Assembly: GCF_018588945.1 (NCBI RefSeq)
Contig: NZ_JAFIWA010000005.1
Coordinates: 265,890-329,889, forward strand
From: Microbacterium flavescens
GTDB taxonomy: Bacteria > Actinomycetota > Actinomycetes > Actinomycetales > Microbacteriaceae
Direction: 5' to 3'
Length of the DNA: 64,000 nt
In this document: positions 41,790 to 50,662 of the stretch, piece after piece
Layout: every line of letters begins with the position of its first letter
How positions within the stretch are numbered: position 1 is the first letter of the stretch
Notes under the pieces: generated by a model
Database searches by the model: none
What the model was told of the DNA's origin: nothing
The model's input: the letters and a program-made list of their open reading frames with translations, nothing else
Program-made: the position numbers and the translations under genes

Positions 41790-42356
41790 TCAGCTGTCGG
41801 GAGTCGGCGGATGCGTGCAGCCCGCAGGCGGGTAGTTGCCGCTGAGCTGGAAGTCCCAGCACGTCAGGAAGTGCTCCTGATTGAGGCCGAGGACGAACGA
41901 GATGACCGCGATCCCCAGCACGACGCCGGCGATGAGCCACTTGGTGCCCCGGCTCGTCTCGTGGGCGAAGTCGGGGAATGCGACGCGCACCAGCACCCAG
42001 AGCGTGAAGGGGATGCCGATCAGGACGGCCAGGATCGCGACGACATCGACGATCGCCACCAGCAGATCTGTCTCGTTGTCGGAGACGACGAAGGTGAGCA
42101 GCAGCCATACCGACGGCAGGAGGAGGAGGAAGGCGCGCACGAGCTTGCCCCCGACCGGCTTGCGCTCGACCAGCACGAACACGAACGCCGCCGTCGATGC
42201 GGCCCACACCGCGAGGATGTCGTCGAAGAAGATCTCGCCGTAGACGCCGAGAGTGAATGCCGGCCACCAGGCGATCACGGCCATGCCGACCATCACGACC
42301 CCGATGGGCACGTCGCGCCGACGGCGTGCGGTCACGGCTCCGCGGGTCTCGCTCAC
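41790..42356 (-). CDS. Integral membrane protein, unknown function
   Basis: This 188-residue protein has four or five predicted membrane helices (VVMVGMAVIAWWPAFTLGVYG; ILAVWAASTAAFVFVLV; AFLLLLPSVWLLLTFVV; IVDVVAILAVLIGIPFTLWVLVRV; WLIAGVVLGIAVISFVLGL). The tail has two Cys (LTCWDFQLSG, PAGCTHPP) that could form a disulphide outside the cell. I do not recognise a family. The GTG start at 42356 lies 6 nt after TAGCGT. Confidence 0.75.
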   Translation of the reverse strand: MSETRGAVTARRRRDVPIGVVMVGMAVIAWWPAFTLGVYGEIFFDDILAVWAASTAAFVFVLVERKPVGGKLVRAFLLLLPSVWLLLTFVVSDNETDLLVAIVDVVAILAVLIGIPFTLWVLVRVAFPDFAHETSRGTKWLIAGVVLGIAVISFVLGLNQEHFLTCWDFQLSGNYPPAGCTHPPTPDS

Positions 42357-42362
42357 ATGCGA

Positions 42363-42368
42363 ACGCTA
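42363..42368 (-). promoter_or_regulatory. -10 box TAGCGT, leaderless promoter of the membrane protein gene
   Basis: TAGCGT on the minus strand ends 6 nt before the GTG at 42356 and decides that start. Confidence 0.45.
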
Positions 42369-42435
42369 GCGGGGGCGCGGCCGTGCCCTCGGTGGCACAC
42401 GCCGAGTCGGCGAGGCGGCCGCGGCCACGCCCGGG

Positions 42436-43128
42436 TCAGGCGGCCAGCGCGGAATCGATGTGGAAGGTCGCGGCGAAGCGCTCCAGCAGCGTCGCGTCGC
42501 CCGAGACCACGGCCAGCACCTCGCGGTCGATGGCCTCGGCAGGCGTGAGCTCGCCGGAGATCAGCCGGCGGATGCCCGGGCCTGCCGCGAAGACGAGTTC
42601 GGCCTCACCGGCGGGAGCCCTCCCTCCGACGGGCGGAGCCGGCGGCGCCAGCTGGGCGATGCGCAGCTGCGCGCCGTCGACCTGCACGCGCAGCGCGACA
42701 TCGACCACGTGCACCTCGTAATCAGCCGCGGGAAGGGTGGCCGCGGCATCCGCTCGGAATGCCGTGCGGAGCGCCATGGTGAGCGAGTCCGCCGTCACCA
42801 CGTCCTCCGGAGCCGGGTCGCCCATCTGCGCGAAGCCCCACCGCCCGAGTGCGAGCACGACGGGCTCGAGCTGTCGTCCGTACGGGGTCAGCTCGTAGAC
42901 CAGGCCGCAGTTCATGAGGGGCACGCGGCGCACCACACCGCCCTCCTGCAGCTCCTTGAGCCGCGTCGAGAGGATGTTGGTGGGGATCTTCGGCAGCCCC
43001 TGCTTGAGGTCGGTGTAGCGGCGCGGGCCGACGAGCAGATCGCGGACGATGAGCAGCGCCCACCGCTCGCCGATCAGCTCGACAGCCGTCGTGACCCCGC
43101 AGTACTGCCCGTAGCTGCGGGAGGCCAC
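42436..43128 (-). CDS. HxlR-family regulator with C-terminal SCP2-like domain
   Basis: This 230-residue regulator has an HxlR winged helix in residues about 1-105 (YCGVTTAVELIGERWALLIVRDLLVGPRRYTDLKQGLPKIPTNILSTRLKELQEGGVV), with the family Cys near the start (C10). Residues about 120-225 resemble an SCP2 sterol/ligand-carrier fold, so it may sense a small hydrophobic ligand. It starts with GTG right after the VOC gene stop (TAA then GTG), one transcript. Paired CTTGC-type sites upstream of the VOC gene are the likely operators. Confidence 0.87.
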   Translation of the reverse strand: MASRSYGQYCGVTTAVELIGERWALLIVRDLLVGPRRYTDLKQGLPKIPTNILSTRLKELQEGGVVRRVPLMNCGLVYELTPYGRQLEPVVLALGRWGFAQMGDPAPEDVVTADSLTMALRTAFRADAAATLPAADYEVHVVDVALRVQVDGAQLRIAQLAPPAPPVGGRAPAGEAELVFAAGPGIRRLISGELTPAEAIDREVLAVVSGDATLLERFAATFHIDSALAA

Positions 43129-43566
43129 TTACGCCGGCGCCTGCTGGCTCGCGTAGGCGTCGGGACCCTGCTCGGCCGCCTGGGGCTCCATGAAGACGAA
43201 CTCGATGCCGTTGCCGTCGGGGTCGTCGAGGTCACGGCTGTACATGAAGCCGTAGTCCTTCGGCTCGGTGGGCTCGGTGCCGCCGTTGGCCAGTCCCGCC
43301 TCGACGATCTGGTCGACGGCCTCGCGCGACTCGCGGCTGAGCGCGATCAGCACCTGCGCGTGGGTGGTCGGGTCGGCGAGCTTCTTGTCGGTGAACGTCG
43401 AGAAGTACTCCTTGGTGAGCACCATGAAGTAGACGTTGTCGTCCCACACGATGCACGCGGCGTTCTCGTCGGTGAACAGCGGATTGATGCCGGCGCCCAG
43501 CGACGTGTAGAAGGACTTGGCCCTCTCGAGGTCGCTCGTCGCGATGTTCACGAAGATGTGCGTCAT
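43129..43566 (-). CDS. VOC-superfamily (glyoxalase-fold) protein
   Basis: This 145-residue protein has paired beta-alpha-beta-beta-beta motifs of the vicinal-oxygen-chelate fold: IFVNIATSDLERAKSFYTSLG and FMYSRDLDDPDGNGIEFVFME. Many such proteins bind metals or antibiotics; the first metal His/Glu is not obvious (FVN replaces FVH), so a binding or sequestration role is as likely as catalysis. It is the first gene of a two-gene operon with the HxlR regulator. The ATG at 43566 is preceded by AAGGAGCAGGGCA. Confidence 0.88.
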   Translation of the reverse strand: MTHIFVNIATSDLERAKSFYTSLGAGINPLFTDENAACIVWDDNVYFMVLTKEYFSTFTDKKLADPTTHAQVLIALSRESREAVDQIVEAGLANGGTEPTEPKDYGFMYSRDLDDPDGNGIEFVFMEPQAAEQGPDAYASQQAPA

Positions 43567-43624
43567 TGCCCTGCTCCTTGCCGGTCGTTGCCTGCCGGAG
43601 GTCTTCCCCGGCGATGCGTTGATA

Positions 43625-43658
43625 CTTGCAAAAAGCAAGCTCGCTTGTCAATAGCAAG
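43625..43658 (-). promoter_or_regulatory. Twin palindromic operators for the VOC-HxlR operon
   Basis: CTTGCAAAAAGCAAG (43625-43639) and CTTGTCAATAGCAAG (43644-43658) are 15-bp inverted repeats centred 19 bp apart. On the minus strand TTGACA in the second box makes a -35 element, with AAGTAT about 18 bp downstream as -10. This fits autoregulation by the HxlR protein. Confidence 0.7.
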
Positions 43659-43708
43659 TTCGCCGCTGGCTCCGTCTTGCGGGGGATGCCGCGCCCCGGC
43701 CTCCGCCG

Positions 43709-43714
43709 TACCGT
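43709..43714 (+). promoter_or_regulatory. -10 box TACCGT, leaderless promoter of the sensor kinase
   Basis: TACCGT ends 6 nt before the ATG at 43721. Confidence 0.45.
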
Positions 43715-43720
43715 GGGGGG

Positions 43721-44980
43721 ATGTCCGACATCTCCCCCGCCCGGCGCCGTCCGCCGTCGCCCCGCGAGCTGCGCAACGATGGCTGGCTCGCGGCCGCGCT
43801 GCTGCTGGGAGCCGTGCTGAGCGCCGCGCTCGGCTCGGTCGCCGGCATCTACGGCGACGAGACGGCGCAGGGCATGCAGTGGTCGCTCCTGTACGCCGTC
43901 GGACTCACCGCTCCCCTGGCGCTGCGCCGCCGCTACCCCGAGATCGTCGCCGCCGTCATCGCCGTCGTGTTCTTCGTCGGCGTGACGGTGCGCATCCCGG
44001 AGCTCTACGTCGGCAACATCGCCGTGTTCATCGCGATGTACACCGTGGGCGCCTGGGTCGACGACCGGCGCCGAGCGATGCTCGTGCGCGTCGCGATCAT
44101 CGTCGGGATGTTCCTGTGGCTGCTGGTCACGACGTTCCAGTCGGCGACCGCGCCGACCGACGAGGGCCTCTCGCGCGAGGGCCTCTTCTCGCCGTTCGTG
44201 GCGTTCATGCTGATCCAGTTCCTCGTGAACGCGGCCTTCTTCGGCGGGTCGTACTACATGGGCGACCGGGCGTACGCCTCTGCGCTCGAGCGCGCGGCCC
44301 TCGAGGAGCGCACCCGCGAGCTCGAGAGCGAGCGCGAGGTGACGGCCGCCCAGGCCGTCGCCCTCGACCGCGTGCGCATCGCCCGCGAACTCCACGACGT
44401 CGTCGCCCACCACGTCTCGGCGATGGGCGTGCAGGCAGGAGCCGCCCGGGCCGTGATGGACCGCGACCCCGACGCCGCCCGCACGGCACTGGCCGGGGTC
44501 GAGGCATCCGCTCGATCCGCTCTCGACGACCTGCGCCACCTGCTCGAGACCCTGCGCACGCCCGATGGGGAGCCGCCGAACGCGTCGACGGTGCGGCTCA
44601 GCGGACTGGCCGAGCTGGTCGCCCACGCGAACGAGAACGGCCTGCCCACGACCCTGTCGGTCATCGGCGACGAGGTGCCGGTGCCCGACCTCGTGCAGGT
44701 GAACATCTATCGCGTCGCGCAGGAGGCGCTCACGAATGCGCGCCGCCATGGCGGACCGGATGCCTCGGCCGACGTGCGGCTGCGCTACGCCGGCGACGCG
44801 GTCGAGCTCGAGATCGTGAACTCCGGGCGAGTGGCGACGGCCCTGCGGCCCGGCCTCGGCATCGTCGGGATGCGCGAGCGCGCGGGCGCGTCCGGGGGAA
44901 CGCTCGAGGCGGCGCCCCGCGCGCGCGGCGGGTTCCTCGTGCGGCTGCGAGTGCCCCTGTCCGAGCGGGTCAGCGCGTGA
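43721..44980 (+). CDS. Sensor histidine kinase (NarL/LuxR-partner type)
   Basis: This 419-residue membrane kinase has a 5-6-helix N-terminal sensor region (residues about 20-180), a short coiled coil, a HisKA_3 dimerisation domain with phospho-His H225 (IARELHDVVAHH) and an ATPase domain (DLVQVNIYRVAQEALTNARRHG; GLGIVGMRERAGASGG). The signal is unknown. It lies 4 nt-overlapped with the response regulator, forming one two-component unit. It starts leaderlessly at 43721. Confidence 0.93.
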   Translation: MSDISPARRRPPSPRELRNDGWLAAALLLGAVLSAALGSVAGIYGDETAQGMQWSLLYAVGLTAPLALRRRYPEIVAAVIAVVFFVGVTVRIPELYVGNIAVFIAMYTVGAWVDDRRRAMLVRVAIIVGMFLWLLVTTFQSATAPTDEGLSREGLFSPFVAFMLIQFLVNAAFFGGSYYMGDRAYASALERAALEERTRELESEREVTAAQAVALDRVRIARELHDVVAHHVSAMGVQAGAARAVMDRDPDAARTALAGVEASARSALDDLRHLLETLRTPDGEPPNASTVRLSGLAELVAHANENGLPTTLSVIGDEVPVPDLVQVNIYRVAQEALTNARRHGGPDASADVRLRYAGDAVELEIVNSGRVATALRPGLGIVGMRERAGASGGTLEAAPRARGGFLVRLRVPLSERVSA

Positions 44981-45648
44981 CGGGCTCGCAGGTGCGGGTG
45001 CTCCTCGTCGACGACCACGCCGTGATGCGCGCCGGATTCCGCATGATCCTCGAGGCGGCGGGCGACATCGCCGTCGTCGGCGAGGCGTCGACCGGGGTGG
45101 AGGCGGTGACGGCGGCATCCGCTCTGGTCCCCGACGTCGTGTGCATGGACGTGCAAATGCCCGACATGGACGGGCTCGAGGCCACCCGGCGCATCGTCGC
45201 CGATCCGGCCGTGTCGTCGGCGGTCGTCGTCGTGACCACGTTCGACCGCGACGACTACCTCTTCGCGGCACTGTCGGCGGGGGCGAGCGGCTTCCTGCTG
45301 AAGAACGCCGGCCCCGAGGAGCTCGTGTCGGCGGTGCGCGTGGCGGCAGCCGGAGACGCGCTGCTCGCACCCGAGGTCACGCGCCGCGTGATCGCGCGGT
45401 TCGCCGATGGCGAGGCATCCGCTCCCCCGCCCGCCGCGCGCGTGCCCGACGGCATGCCGGAGCTCACGGAGCGCGAGCGCGAGGTGCTGCGGCTGATCGC
45501 GCAGGCCCTCAGCAACGCCGAGATCGCCGAGCGGCTCTACATCGGCGAGGCGACCGTCAAGACGCACGTCTCGAACGTGCTGCAGAAGCTCGGCGCCCGC
45601 GACCGGGTCGCCGCGGTGGTGTTCGCCCACCGCCACGGCCTCGCCTGA
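44977..45648 (+). CDS. NarL/FixJ-family response regulator
   Basis: This 223-residue partner of the kinase has a receiver domain (D12-D13, phospho-acceptor D58 in MDVQMPDMDG, K near 108 in FLLKNAG) and a C-terminal LuxR-type helix-turn-helix (LTEREREVLRLIAQALSNAEIAERLYIGEATVKTHVSNVLQKLGARDRVAAVV). The GTG start at 44977 overlaps the kinase stop (GTGA). Target genes are unknown; the neighbouring ABC pair is a possible target but lies beyond a repeat cluster and an FMN reductase. Confidence 0.93.
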   Translation: MTGSQVRVLLVDDHAVMRAGFRMILEAAGDIAVVGEASTGVEAVTAASALVPDVVCMDVQMPDMDGLEATRRIVADPAVSSAVVVVTTFDRDDYLFAALSAGASGFLLKNAGPEELVSAVRVAAAGDALLAPEVTRRVIARFADGEASAPPPAARVPDGMPELTEREREVLRLIAQALSNAEIAERLYIGEATVKTHVSNVLQKLGARDRVAAVVFAHRHGLA

Positions 45649-45658
45649 CCCTCGCCCC

Positions 45659-45870
45659 GGGTCGTTGAGCGAGCGCAGCGAGACGAAACGCCCCGAACCG
45701 ACGCAGATCGTCGGCGCGAGGCGTTTCGTCTCGGTCGCTCCGCTCCCTCGCTCAACGAGCCGGGGGGCGTCGCTTCGCTCCCTCGCTCAACGAGCCGGGG
45801 GCGTCGCTCCGCTCCTCGCTCAACGAGCCGGGGGGCGTCGCTCCGCTCCCTCGCTCAACGAGCCCGGGGG
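45659..45870. repeat. Intergenic repeat family, one full forward and four reverse variants
   Basis: A forward copy lies at 45659-45692, then reverse copies start at 45721, 45767 and two further positions to 45870. The reverse copies carry a variant, GTCGCTCCGCTCCCTCGCTC, ending ACGAGCCGGG instead of ACGACCCGGG. The last one ends 10 nt before the FMN reductase stop codon. Together the oppositely directed units can fold into long hairpins. Confidence 0.85.
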
Positions 45871-45879
45871 GCGTCGGGT

Positions 45880-46449
45880 TCAGGCCGCGACGGGGACCTG
45901 GGTGTAGCGGTCGACGAGTGCGCCGAAGGCCTCGAGGTAGCCGACGAGGAACTCCGCCGTCTGGTCGTTGGTGACCTCGCCGGTGTCCGCGAACAGGCCG
46001 GGGGTCGCCTGGACGTATCCCTCGGGCTGGCCGAGCGTCGGCGCGTTGAAGTGGCTGAGGATCGCCTTGAGGTGCTGCTGCGCCGCAGCGGTGGCGATGC
46101 CGCCGCCCGACGTGCCGATCACAGCGGTGGGCTTGCCGTTGAACGAGCCCTGGCCCCACGGGCGCGCGGCCCAGTCGAGCGCGTTCTTCAGCACGCCGGG
46201 GATCGAGCGGCTGTACTCGGGGGTCACGATGATGACGCCGTCGACGTCGTCGATCGCCTGCTTGAAGTCGCGGGCGACCTGCGGGTAGTCGGCGTCGAAG
46301 TCGGGCGAATAGAACGGGAGGTCCTTGATCGGGATCTCGACGAGCGTCGTGCCCTCGGGCGCGAGCCGCTCGAGCGCCTTGGCGAGGCGGCGGTTGATCG
46401 ACGTCGACGAGATGCTGCCGACGATGTAGCCGATGGTCCGGTCGGACAT
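45880..46449 (-). CDS. NAD(P)H-dependent FMN reductase
   Basis: This 189-residue flavodoxin-fold protein reduces FMN or quinones. The phosphate loop reads VGSISSTSINRRLAKAL (residues about 9-25), the second flavin loop VIIVTPEYSRSIPGVLKNALDW, and the third GTSGGGIATAAAQQHLKAILS. The family usually protects against oxidative stress or feeds flavin to monooxygenases. The ATG at 46449 follows GGAGGAACATCGCC; an upstream Met reading lacks this. It ends close to a repeat cluster. Confidence 0.92.
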   Translation of the reverse strand: MSDRTIGYIVGSISSTSINRRLAKALERLAPEGTTLVEIPIKDLPFYSPDFDADYPQVARDFKQAIDDVDGVIIVTPEYSRSIPGVLKNALDWAARPWGQGSFNGKPTAVIGTSGGGIATAAAQQHLKAILSHFNAPTLGQPEGYVQATPGLFADTGEVTNDQTAEFLVGYLEAFGALVDRYTQVPVAA

Positions 46450-46629
46450 GGCGATGTTCCTCCATAAACAGAAAGGGGTCCCCGGCGGGGACCACCGTGG
46501 ACGTTCCACCCGGTCCAAGAGGCCGCAACGCCGATCTATTCCCGCGCATGAAGATTTCCTCGTGTGTCATCCGCGAGGCGGAGCAGCAGAACCCGCCTCA
46601 CGGGGGATGCCTCGCCGCGCCCGGCTCCC

Positions 46630-46635
46630 TAGCGT
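46630..46635 (+). promoter_or_regulatory. -10 box TAGCGT upstream of the ABC transporter pair
   Basis: TAGCGT lies 39 nt before the ATG at 46675, leaving a leader that carries AGGAGGAG. The rest of the 225-nt gap between the FMN reductase and the ABC genes shows nothing else I can interpret. Confidence 0.4.
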
Positions 46636-46674
46636 GGGAGACACACGGGGGAAACGCGACACAGGAGGAGCGGA

Positions 46675-47559
46675 ATGCTGCAGCTGACCGGGATCACCAA
46701 GAGCTACGGAGGGCGGCGCGTGCTCGACGACGTGGCGTTCGACGTCAAACCGGGCAGGCTCACCGGCTTCGTCGGGGGCAACGGCGCTGGAAAGACCACC
46801 ACGATGCGCATCATCCTGGGCGTGCTCGCCAAGGACGGCGGCGACGTCACGCTCAACGGCACCCCGGTGACGGCATCCGATCGCCGTCGTTTCGGCTACA
46901 TGCCGGAGGAGCGCGGGCTGTACCCGAAGATGAAGGTGCTCGAGCACATCGTCTATCTCGCGCGCCTGCACGGATTCACGAAAGCGGATGCTGCGGCCCG
47001 CGCCACCGCCCTGCTCGAGCAGCTCGGACTCGGCGAGCGCCTGAACGACAACGTCGAGACACTCTCGCTCGGCAACCAGCAGCGCGCGCAGATCGCCGCG
47101 GCCCTGGTGCACGACCCGCAGGTGCTGATCCTCGACGAGCCGTTCTCGGGCCTCGACCCGCTGGCGGTCGACGTCGTCGCCGGCGTGCTGCAGGAGCGCG
47201 CGGCGGCGGGCGCGGCGGTGCTCTTCTCGTCGCACCAGCTCGACGTGGTCGAGCGGCTGTGCGACGACCTCGTGATCATCGCCGGCGGCACGATCCGTGC
47301 GGCCGGCGCGCGCGACGCGCTGCGCGCGCAGCACTCCACCCGGCGCTTCGAGCTGGTGTCGTCCGGCGATGCCGGCTGGCTGCGCACCGAGCCCGGAGTG
47401 GAGGTCCTCGACTTCGACGGCGGCTACGCCGTGTTCGACGCCGACTCCGACGAAACGGCCCAGCGCGTGCTGCGCCGGGCAGTCGACCAGGGCGATGTCG
47501 CGAGCTTCGCGCCGCAGCATCCCACCCTCGCCCAGATCTTCAAGGAGGTCATCCAGTGA
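46675..47559 (+). CDS. ABC transporter ATP-binding protein
   Basis: This 294-residue ATPase powers an exporter together with the next gene. Walker A is GGNGAGKTT (near residue 35), the signature LSLGNQQRAQIAAAL, Walker B LILDEPFSGLDP, and the switch His is in SSHQ. The C-terminal 80 residues form an extra domain seen in drug- or Na+-export-type ATPases (NatA-like, DUF4162-type). The ATG at 46675 is preceded by AGGAGGAGCGGA. Confidence 0.92.
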   Translation: MLQLTGITKSYGGRRVLDDVAFDVKPGRLTGFVGGNGAGKTTTMRIILGVLAKDGGDVTLNGTPVTASDRRRFGYMPEERGLYPKMKVLEHIVYLARLHGFTKADAAARATALLEQLGLGERLNDNVETLSLGNQQRAQIAAALVHDPQVLILDEPFSGLDPLAVDVVAGVLQERAAAGAAVLFSSHQLDVVERLCDDLVIIAGGTIRAAGARDALRAQHSTRRFELVSSGDAGWLRTEPGVEVLDFDGGYAVFDADSDETAQRVLRRAVDQGDVASFAPQHPTLAQIFKEVIQ

Positions 47560-48662
47560 GCACCCCAACCCGCACCCCCGCCGCCGGACTCGGCACGGCG
47601 CAGGCCGTCTGGCTCGTCGCCGAGCGCGAGATCGGCTCGAAGCTGCGCAGCAAGGCGTTCGTCATCTCGACGGCGATCCTGCTCATCGGCGCGCTGGCGC
47701 TCGTCCTGTGGGGCGGCTTCGCGGCCGCGAACTCCTCGGGAACCCCCGTCGCGGTGACAGCGGATGCCTCGTCCGCCGTCTCCGACGTGCAGGGCCTCGA
47801 CATCACCGAGGTCGACGACCGCGCCGCGGCCGAGGCGCTCGTCGAGAACGGCGACGTCGACGCGGCGGTCGTGGCCGACCCGGAGTCGCCCGTCGGGATC
47901 GCCGTCATCGCGGATTCGAGCGCCCCCTCGCAGCTGCTGCTGCAGCTGTCGCAGGCGCCGACGGTCGTGCTGCTCGACCCGAACGACGGCAATCAGGCGC
48001 TCGGCTACCTCGCCGCGATCGGCTTCGGAGTCGTGTTCCTGTTCGCCGCGTCGATGTTCGGCGGCACGATCGCGCAGAGCGTCGTCGAGGAGAAGCAGAC
48101 CCGCGTGGTCGAGCTGCTCATCTCGGCGATCCCGGTGCGCGCCCTTCTCGCCGGCAAGGTGATCGGCAACACCATCCTCGCGATGGGGCAGATCCTGCTC
48201 CTGGCGGCGATCGCCATCGTCGGGTTGACCGTGACCGATCAGACGGCGCTGCTGCAGGGGCTCGGCGGACCGATCGCGTGGTTCGCGGTGTTCTTCCTGT
48301 TCGGCTTCATCCTGCTCGCCGCACTGTTCGCGGCGGCGGCATCGATGGTGTCGCGCATGGAGGACGTCGGCTCGACCACCACGCCCCTCACCATGCTGAT
48401 CATGGCGCCGTACTTCCTGGTGATCTTCTTCTTCGACAACCCGCTCGTGCTGGGGATCATGTCGTACGTGCCGTTCTCGGCCCCGGTGGGCATGCCGATG
48501 CGGCTGTTCCTCGGCGAGGCGCAGTGGTGGGAGCCGCTGCTCTCGCTCGCGATCCTCATCGTGACGTGCATCGCGGCGATCCTGATCGGCTCGCGCATCT
48601 ACGAGAACTCGCTGCTGCGCATGGGCGGCCGCGTGAAGCTCTCGGAGGCGCTCGCCGGCTGA
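47556..48662 (+). CDS. ABC transporter permease (NatB/ABC-2 type)
   Basis: This 368-residue permease has one N-terminal helix (AFVISTAILLIGALALVLWGG), an outer loop of about 130 residues and five C-terminal helices (GYLAAIGFGVVFLFAASMFGG; VIGNTILAMGQILLLAAIAIVG; and others). It belongs to the ABC-2/NatB type. EEKQTRVVELLISAIP is the typical coupling stretch. The GTG start at 47556 overlaps the ATPase stop. The exported substrate is unknown. Confidence 0.9.
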   Translation: MSTPTRTPAAGLGTAQAVWLVAEREIGSKLRSKAFVISTAILLIGALALVLWGGFAAANSSGTPVAVTADASSAVSDVQGLDITEVDDRAAAEALVENGDVDAAVVADPESPVGIAVIADSSAPSQLLLQLSQAPTVVLLDPNDGNQALGYLAAIGFGVVFLFAASMFGGTIAQSVVEEKQTRVVELLISAIPVRALLAGKVIGNTILAMGQILLLAAIAIVGLTVTDQTALLQGLGGPIAWFAVFFLFGFILLAALFAAAASMVSRMEDVGSTTTPLTMLIMAPYFLVIFFFDNPLVLGIMSYVPFSAPVGMPMRLFLGEAQWWEPLLSLAILIVTCIAAILIGSRIYENSLLRMGGRVKLSEALAG

Positions 48663-48672
48663 GCCTGATTCC

Positions 48673-48714
48673 GGATGCCTCGTCCCTGCGCGACTGCGGA
48701 GGGACGAGGCATCC
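48673..48714. terminator. Bidirectional terminator made of the GGATGCC motif
   Basis: GGATGCCTCGTCCCT (48673-48687) pairs perfectly with AGGGACGAGGCATCC (48700-48714). It lies between the convergent ABC permease and VOC genes and serves both. Confidence 0.8.
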
Positions 48715-48719
48715 GCTGT

Positions 48720-49100
48720 CTAACTCGCCTTCAGCACCGCGATGACGTTGCCCGAAGGGTCGCGGAACCACGCGATCTCGGGCCCCATGTCGCGGGCGAT
48801 GCCCTTCTCGTCGGTCGGGAACTCGGAGTCGTCGTAGATCTTCGTGACGACGTCGCGCGCGTTGAGGTCGTCGACGGCGGCTTCGACGTCGTCGACATCG
48901 AAGTTCAGGACCGTGAAGACCGCCGGCTCGTGGTCAGCCTTCGGATAGACCATCACGCGGGCGCCGGAGCCGACACGCAGCTCGAGGATGCCCATGTCGA
49001 GCAGCTGCACCGGCATGCCGAGGGTGTCGCCGTAGAAGGCCTTCGCCGCGTCGAGGTCGGTGACGGCGAAGCTGCTGAAGGCGCGATCGGGTGTGAACAT
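48720..49100 (-). CDS. VOC-superfamily protein
   Basis: This 126-residue glyoxalase-fold protein reads FSSFAVTDLDAAKAFYGDTLGMPVQLLDMG and, in the second half, DMGPEIAWFRDPSGNVIAVLK. It is of the single-chain two-module type. The metal-ligand positions are only partly kept, so the activity is uncertain. The ATG at 49100 follows a GGGAGACACC ribosome site. It stands alone beside the thiolase gene. Confidence 0.86.
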   Translation of the reverse strand: MFTPDRAFSSFAVTDLDAAKAFYGDTLGMPVQLLDMGILELRVGSGARVMVYPKADHEPAVFTVLNFDVDDVEAAVDDLNARDVVTKIYDDSEFPTDEKGIARDMGPEIAWFRDPSGNVIAVLKAS

Positions 49101-49206
49101 GGGTGTCTCCCTGGGTCGTGGCTTCCGCCAGCCTCCGCCTCCGGCGGCGCGGTGTCCAGAGGGGCGCTGCGCGGCGCCGGTGGGATCGTGCCGGTCGCGG
49201 CGCCGG

Positions 49207-50418
49207 TCAGAGGCGCTCGACCACGGTCGCGACGCCCATGCCGCCGCCGATGCAGAGCGTCGCCAGGCCGTAGCGACCGCCGGTGCGCTCGAGCTCGTCG
49301 ATCAGCGTGCCGAGGATCATCGCGCCGGTCGCCCCGAGCGGGTGCCCCATGGCGATCGCGCCGCCGTTGACGTTGGTGCGGTCGTGCGGGAAGTCGTCGA
49401 GGTCGCGCATCAGACGGAGCGCGACCGACGCGAACGCCTCGTTGATCTCGATGAGGTCGATGTCGTGGATCGTCAGCCCGGCCCGCTCGAGCGCGAGCTT
49501 CGAGGCAGGCCCGGGGCCGGTCAGCATGATGGTGTGCTCGGTGCTCACCACGGCTGCCGAACGGATGCGCGCCCGCGGCGTGAGGCCGTGCCGCTCGCCG
49601 GCCCGCTCGCTGCCGACCAGGACGAGCGCCGCGCCGTCGACGATCCCCGATGAGTTGCCGGCGTGGTGGACGTGGTCGATCGCGCCCGCCTGCGGGTATT
49701 TGGCAAGCGCGAGGCCGTCGAACCCTTCTGCCCCCATCGCGGCGAACGCGGGCGGCAGGGCCGCCAAGGTCTCGACCGTGGTGCCGGGCCGGATCGTCTC
49801 GTCGCGTGCGAGGAGCGCCGTGCCGTCTTCGCCGAGGACCGGAACCACCGAGCGGTCGAACCGGCCGTCCTCCCAGGCGCGCGCGGCGCGCTCGTGGGAG
49901 GTCGCCGCGAATCGGTCGACGTCCTCGCGCGTGTAGCCCTCGAGGGTCGCGATGAGGTCGGCGCTGATGCCCTGCGGCACCGAGTCGGGCGAGATCGCCG
50001 CTGCGCGCCCCGACGAGAACGGGCTGCCGTCGGAGCCCATCGGCACGCGGCTCATCGACTCGACGCCGCCCGCGAGGAAGAGGTCCTCCCAGCCGGAGCG
50101 CACGCGAGCGGCCGCCTGGTTCACGGCCTCGAGTCCGGATCCGCAGAATCGGTTCAGCTGCACACCGGGAACGGAGTCGGGGAGGCCGGCGGCGAGCGCG
50201 GCGACCTTGGCGATGTCGGAGCCCTGGTCGCCGATCGGTGTGACGCAGCCGAGGATCATGTCGTCGACGCCGGCGGGGTCGAGGCCGGGGTGGCGATCGC
50301 GGAGCGCGGCGACGAGTCCGACGACGAGTTCATGCGGCGCGACGCCGTGAAGGGCACCCGTCGCCTTGCCCCGGCCTCGCGGGGTGCGTACCGCGTCGTA
50401 CACATAGGCCTCGGTCAT
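49207..50418 (-). CDS. Acetyl-CoA C-acyltransferase (thiolase)
   Basis: This 403-residue thiolase makes or breaks a carbon-carbon bond between acyl-CoAs, most likely in fatty-acid beta-oxidation. The catalytic Cys is in [15 protein letters not shown] (residues about 85-99), the His in [10 protein letters not shown], and the second Cys in [10 protein letters not shown]. The length suits the FadA type better than the biosynthetic type, though the two are hard to separate by eye. The ATG at 50418 follows GAAGGAGACGCG. No other beta-oxidation genes are adjacent. Confidence 0.92.
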   Translation of the reverse strand: MTEAYVYDAVRTPRGRGKATGALHGVAPHELVVGLVAALRDRHPGLDPAGVDDMILGCVTPIGDQGSDIAKVAALAAGLPDSVPGVQLNRFCGSGLEAVNQAAARVRSGWEDLFLAGGVESMSRVPMGSDGSPFSSGRAAAISPDSVPQGISADLIATLEGYTREDVDRFAATSHERAARAWEDGRFDRSVVPVLGEDGTALLARDETIRPGTTVETLAALPPAFAAMGAEGFDGLALAKYPQAGAIDHVHHAGNSSGIVDGAALVLVGSERAGERHGLTPRARIRSAAVVSTEHTIMLTGPGPASKLALERAGLTIHDIDLIEINEAFASVALRLMRDLDDFPHDRTNVNGGAIAMGHPLGATGAMILGTLIDELERTGGRYGLATLCIGGGMGVATVVERL

Positions 50419-50495
50419 CGCGTCTCCTTCGCTCGCTGCTTCCATCGTGCCACCGCCCCGCGCACCCGGGCGTTCCCCCGCCCTACCCCGCCCCC

Positions 50496-50662
50496 GGTCG
50501 TTGAGCGAGCAAAGCGAGACGAAACGCATCCCCCACCGAGCCCGCCGCACCCCCGGGTCGTTGAGCGAGCGAAGCGAGACGAAACGCGTCCCCCACCCGG
50601 CCCGCCCCGCCCCCGGGTCGTTGAGCGAGCGAAGCGAGACGAAACGCGTCCCCCACCCGGCC
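50496..50662 (+). repeat. Tandem array: three 60-bp units carrying the repeat element
   Basis: Forward copies of the element start at 50496, 50555 and 50615, so the period is about 60 bp. The spacers are nearly identical (CCCCCACCCGGCCCGCC), which indicates recent duplication of element plus spacer. The array ends immediately before the rraA stop codon. Confidence 0.88.

Noticed and set aside
50496..50662. Tandem repeats considered as a CRISPR array
   Set aside because: The spacers are nearly identical to each other, only three units exist, and no cas genes are near.
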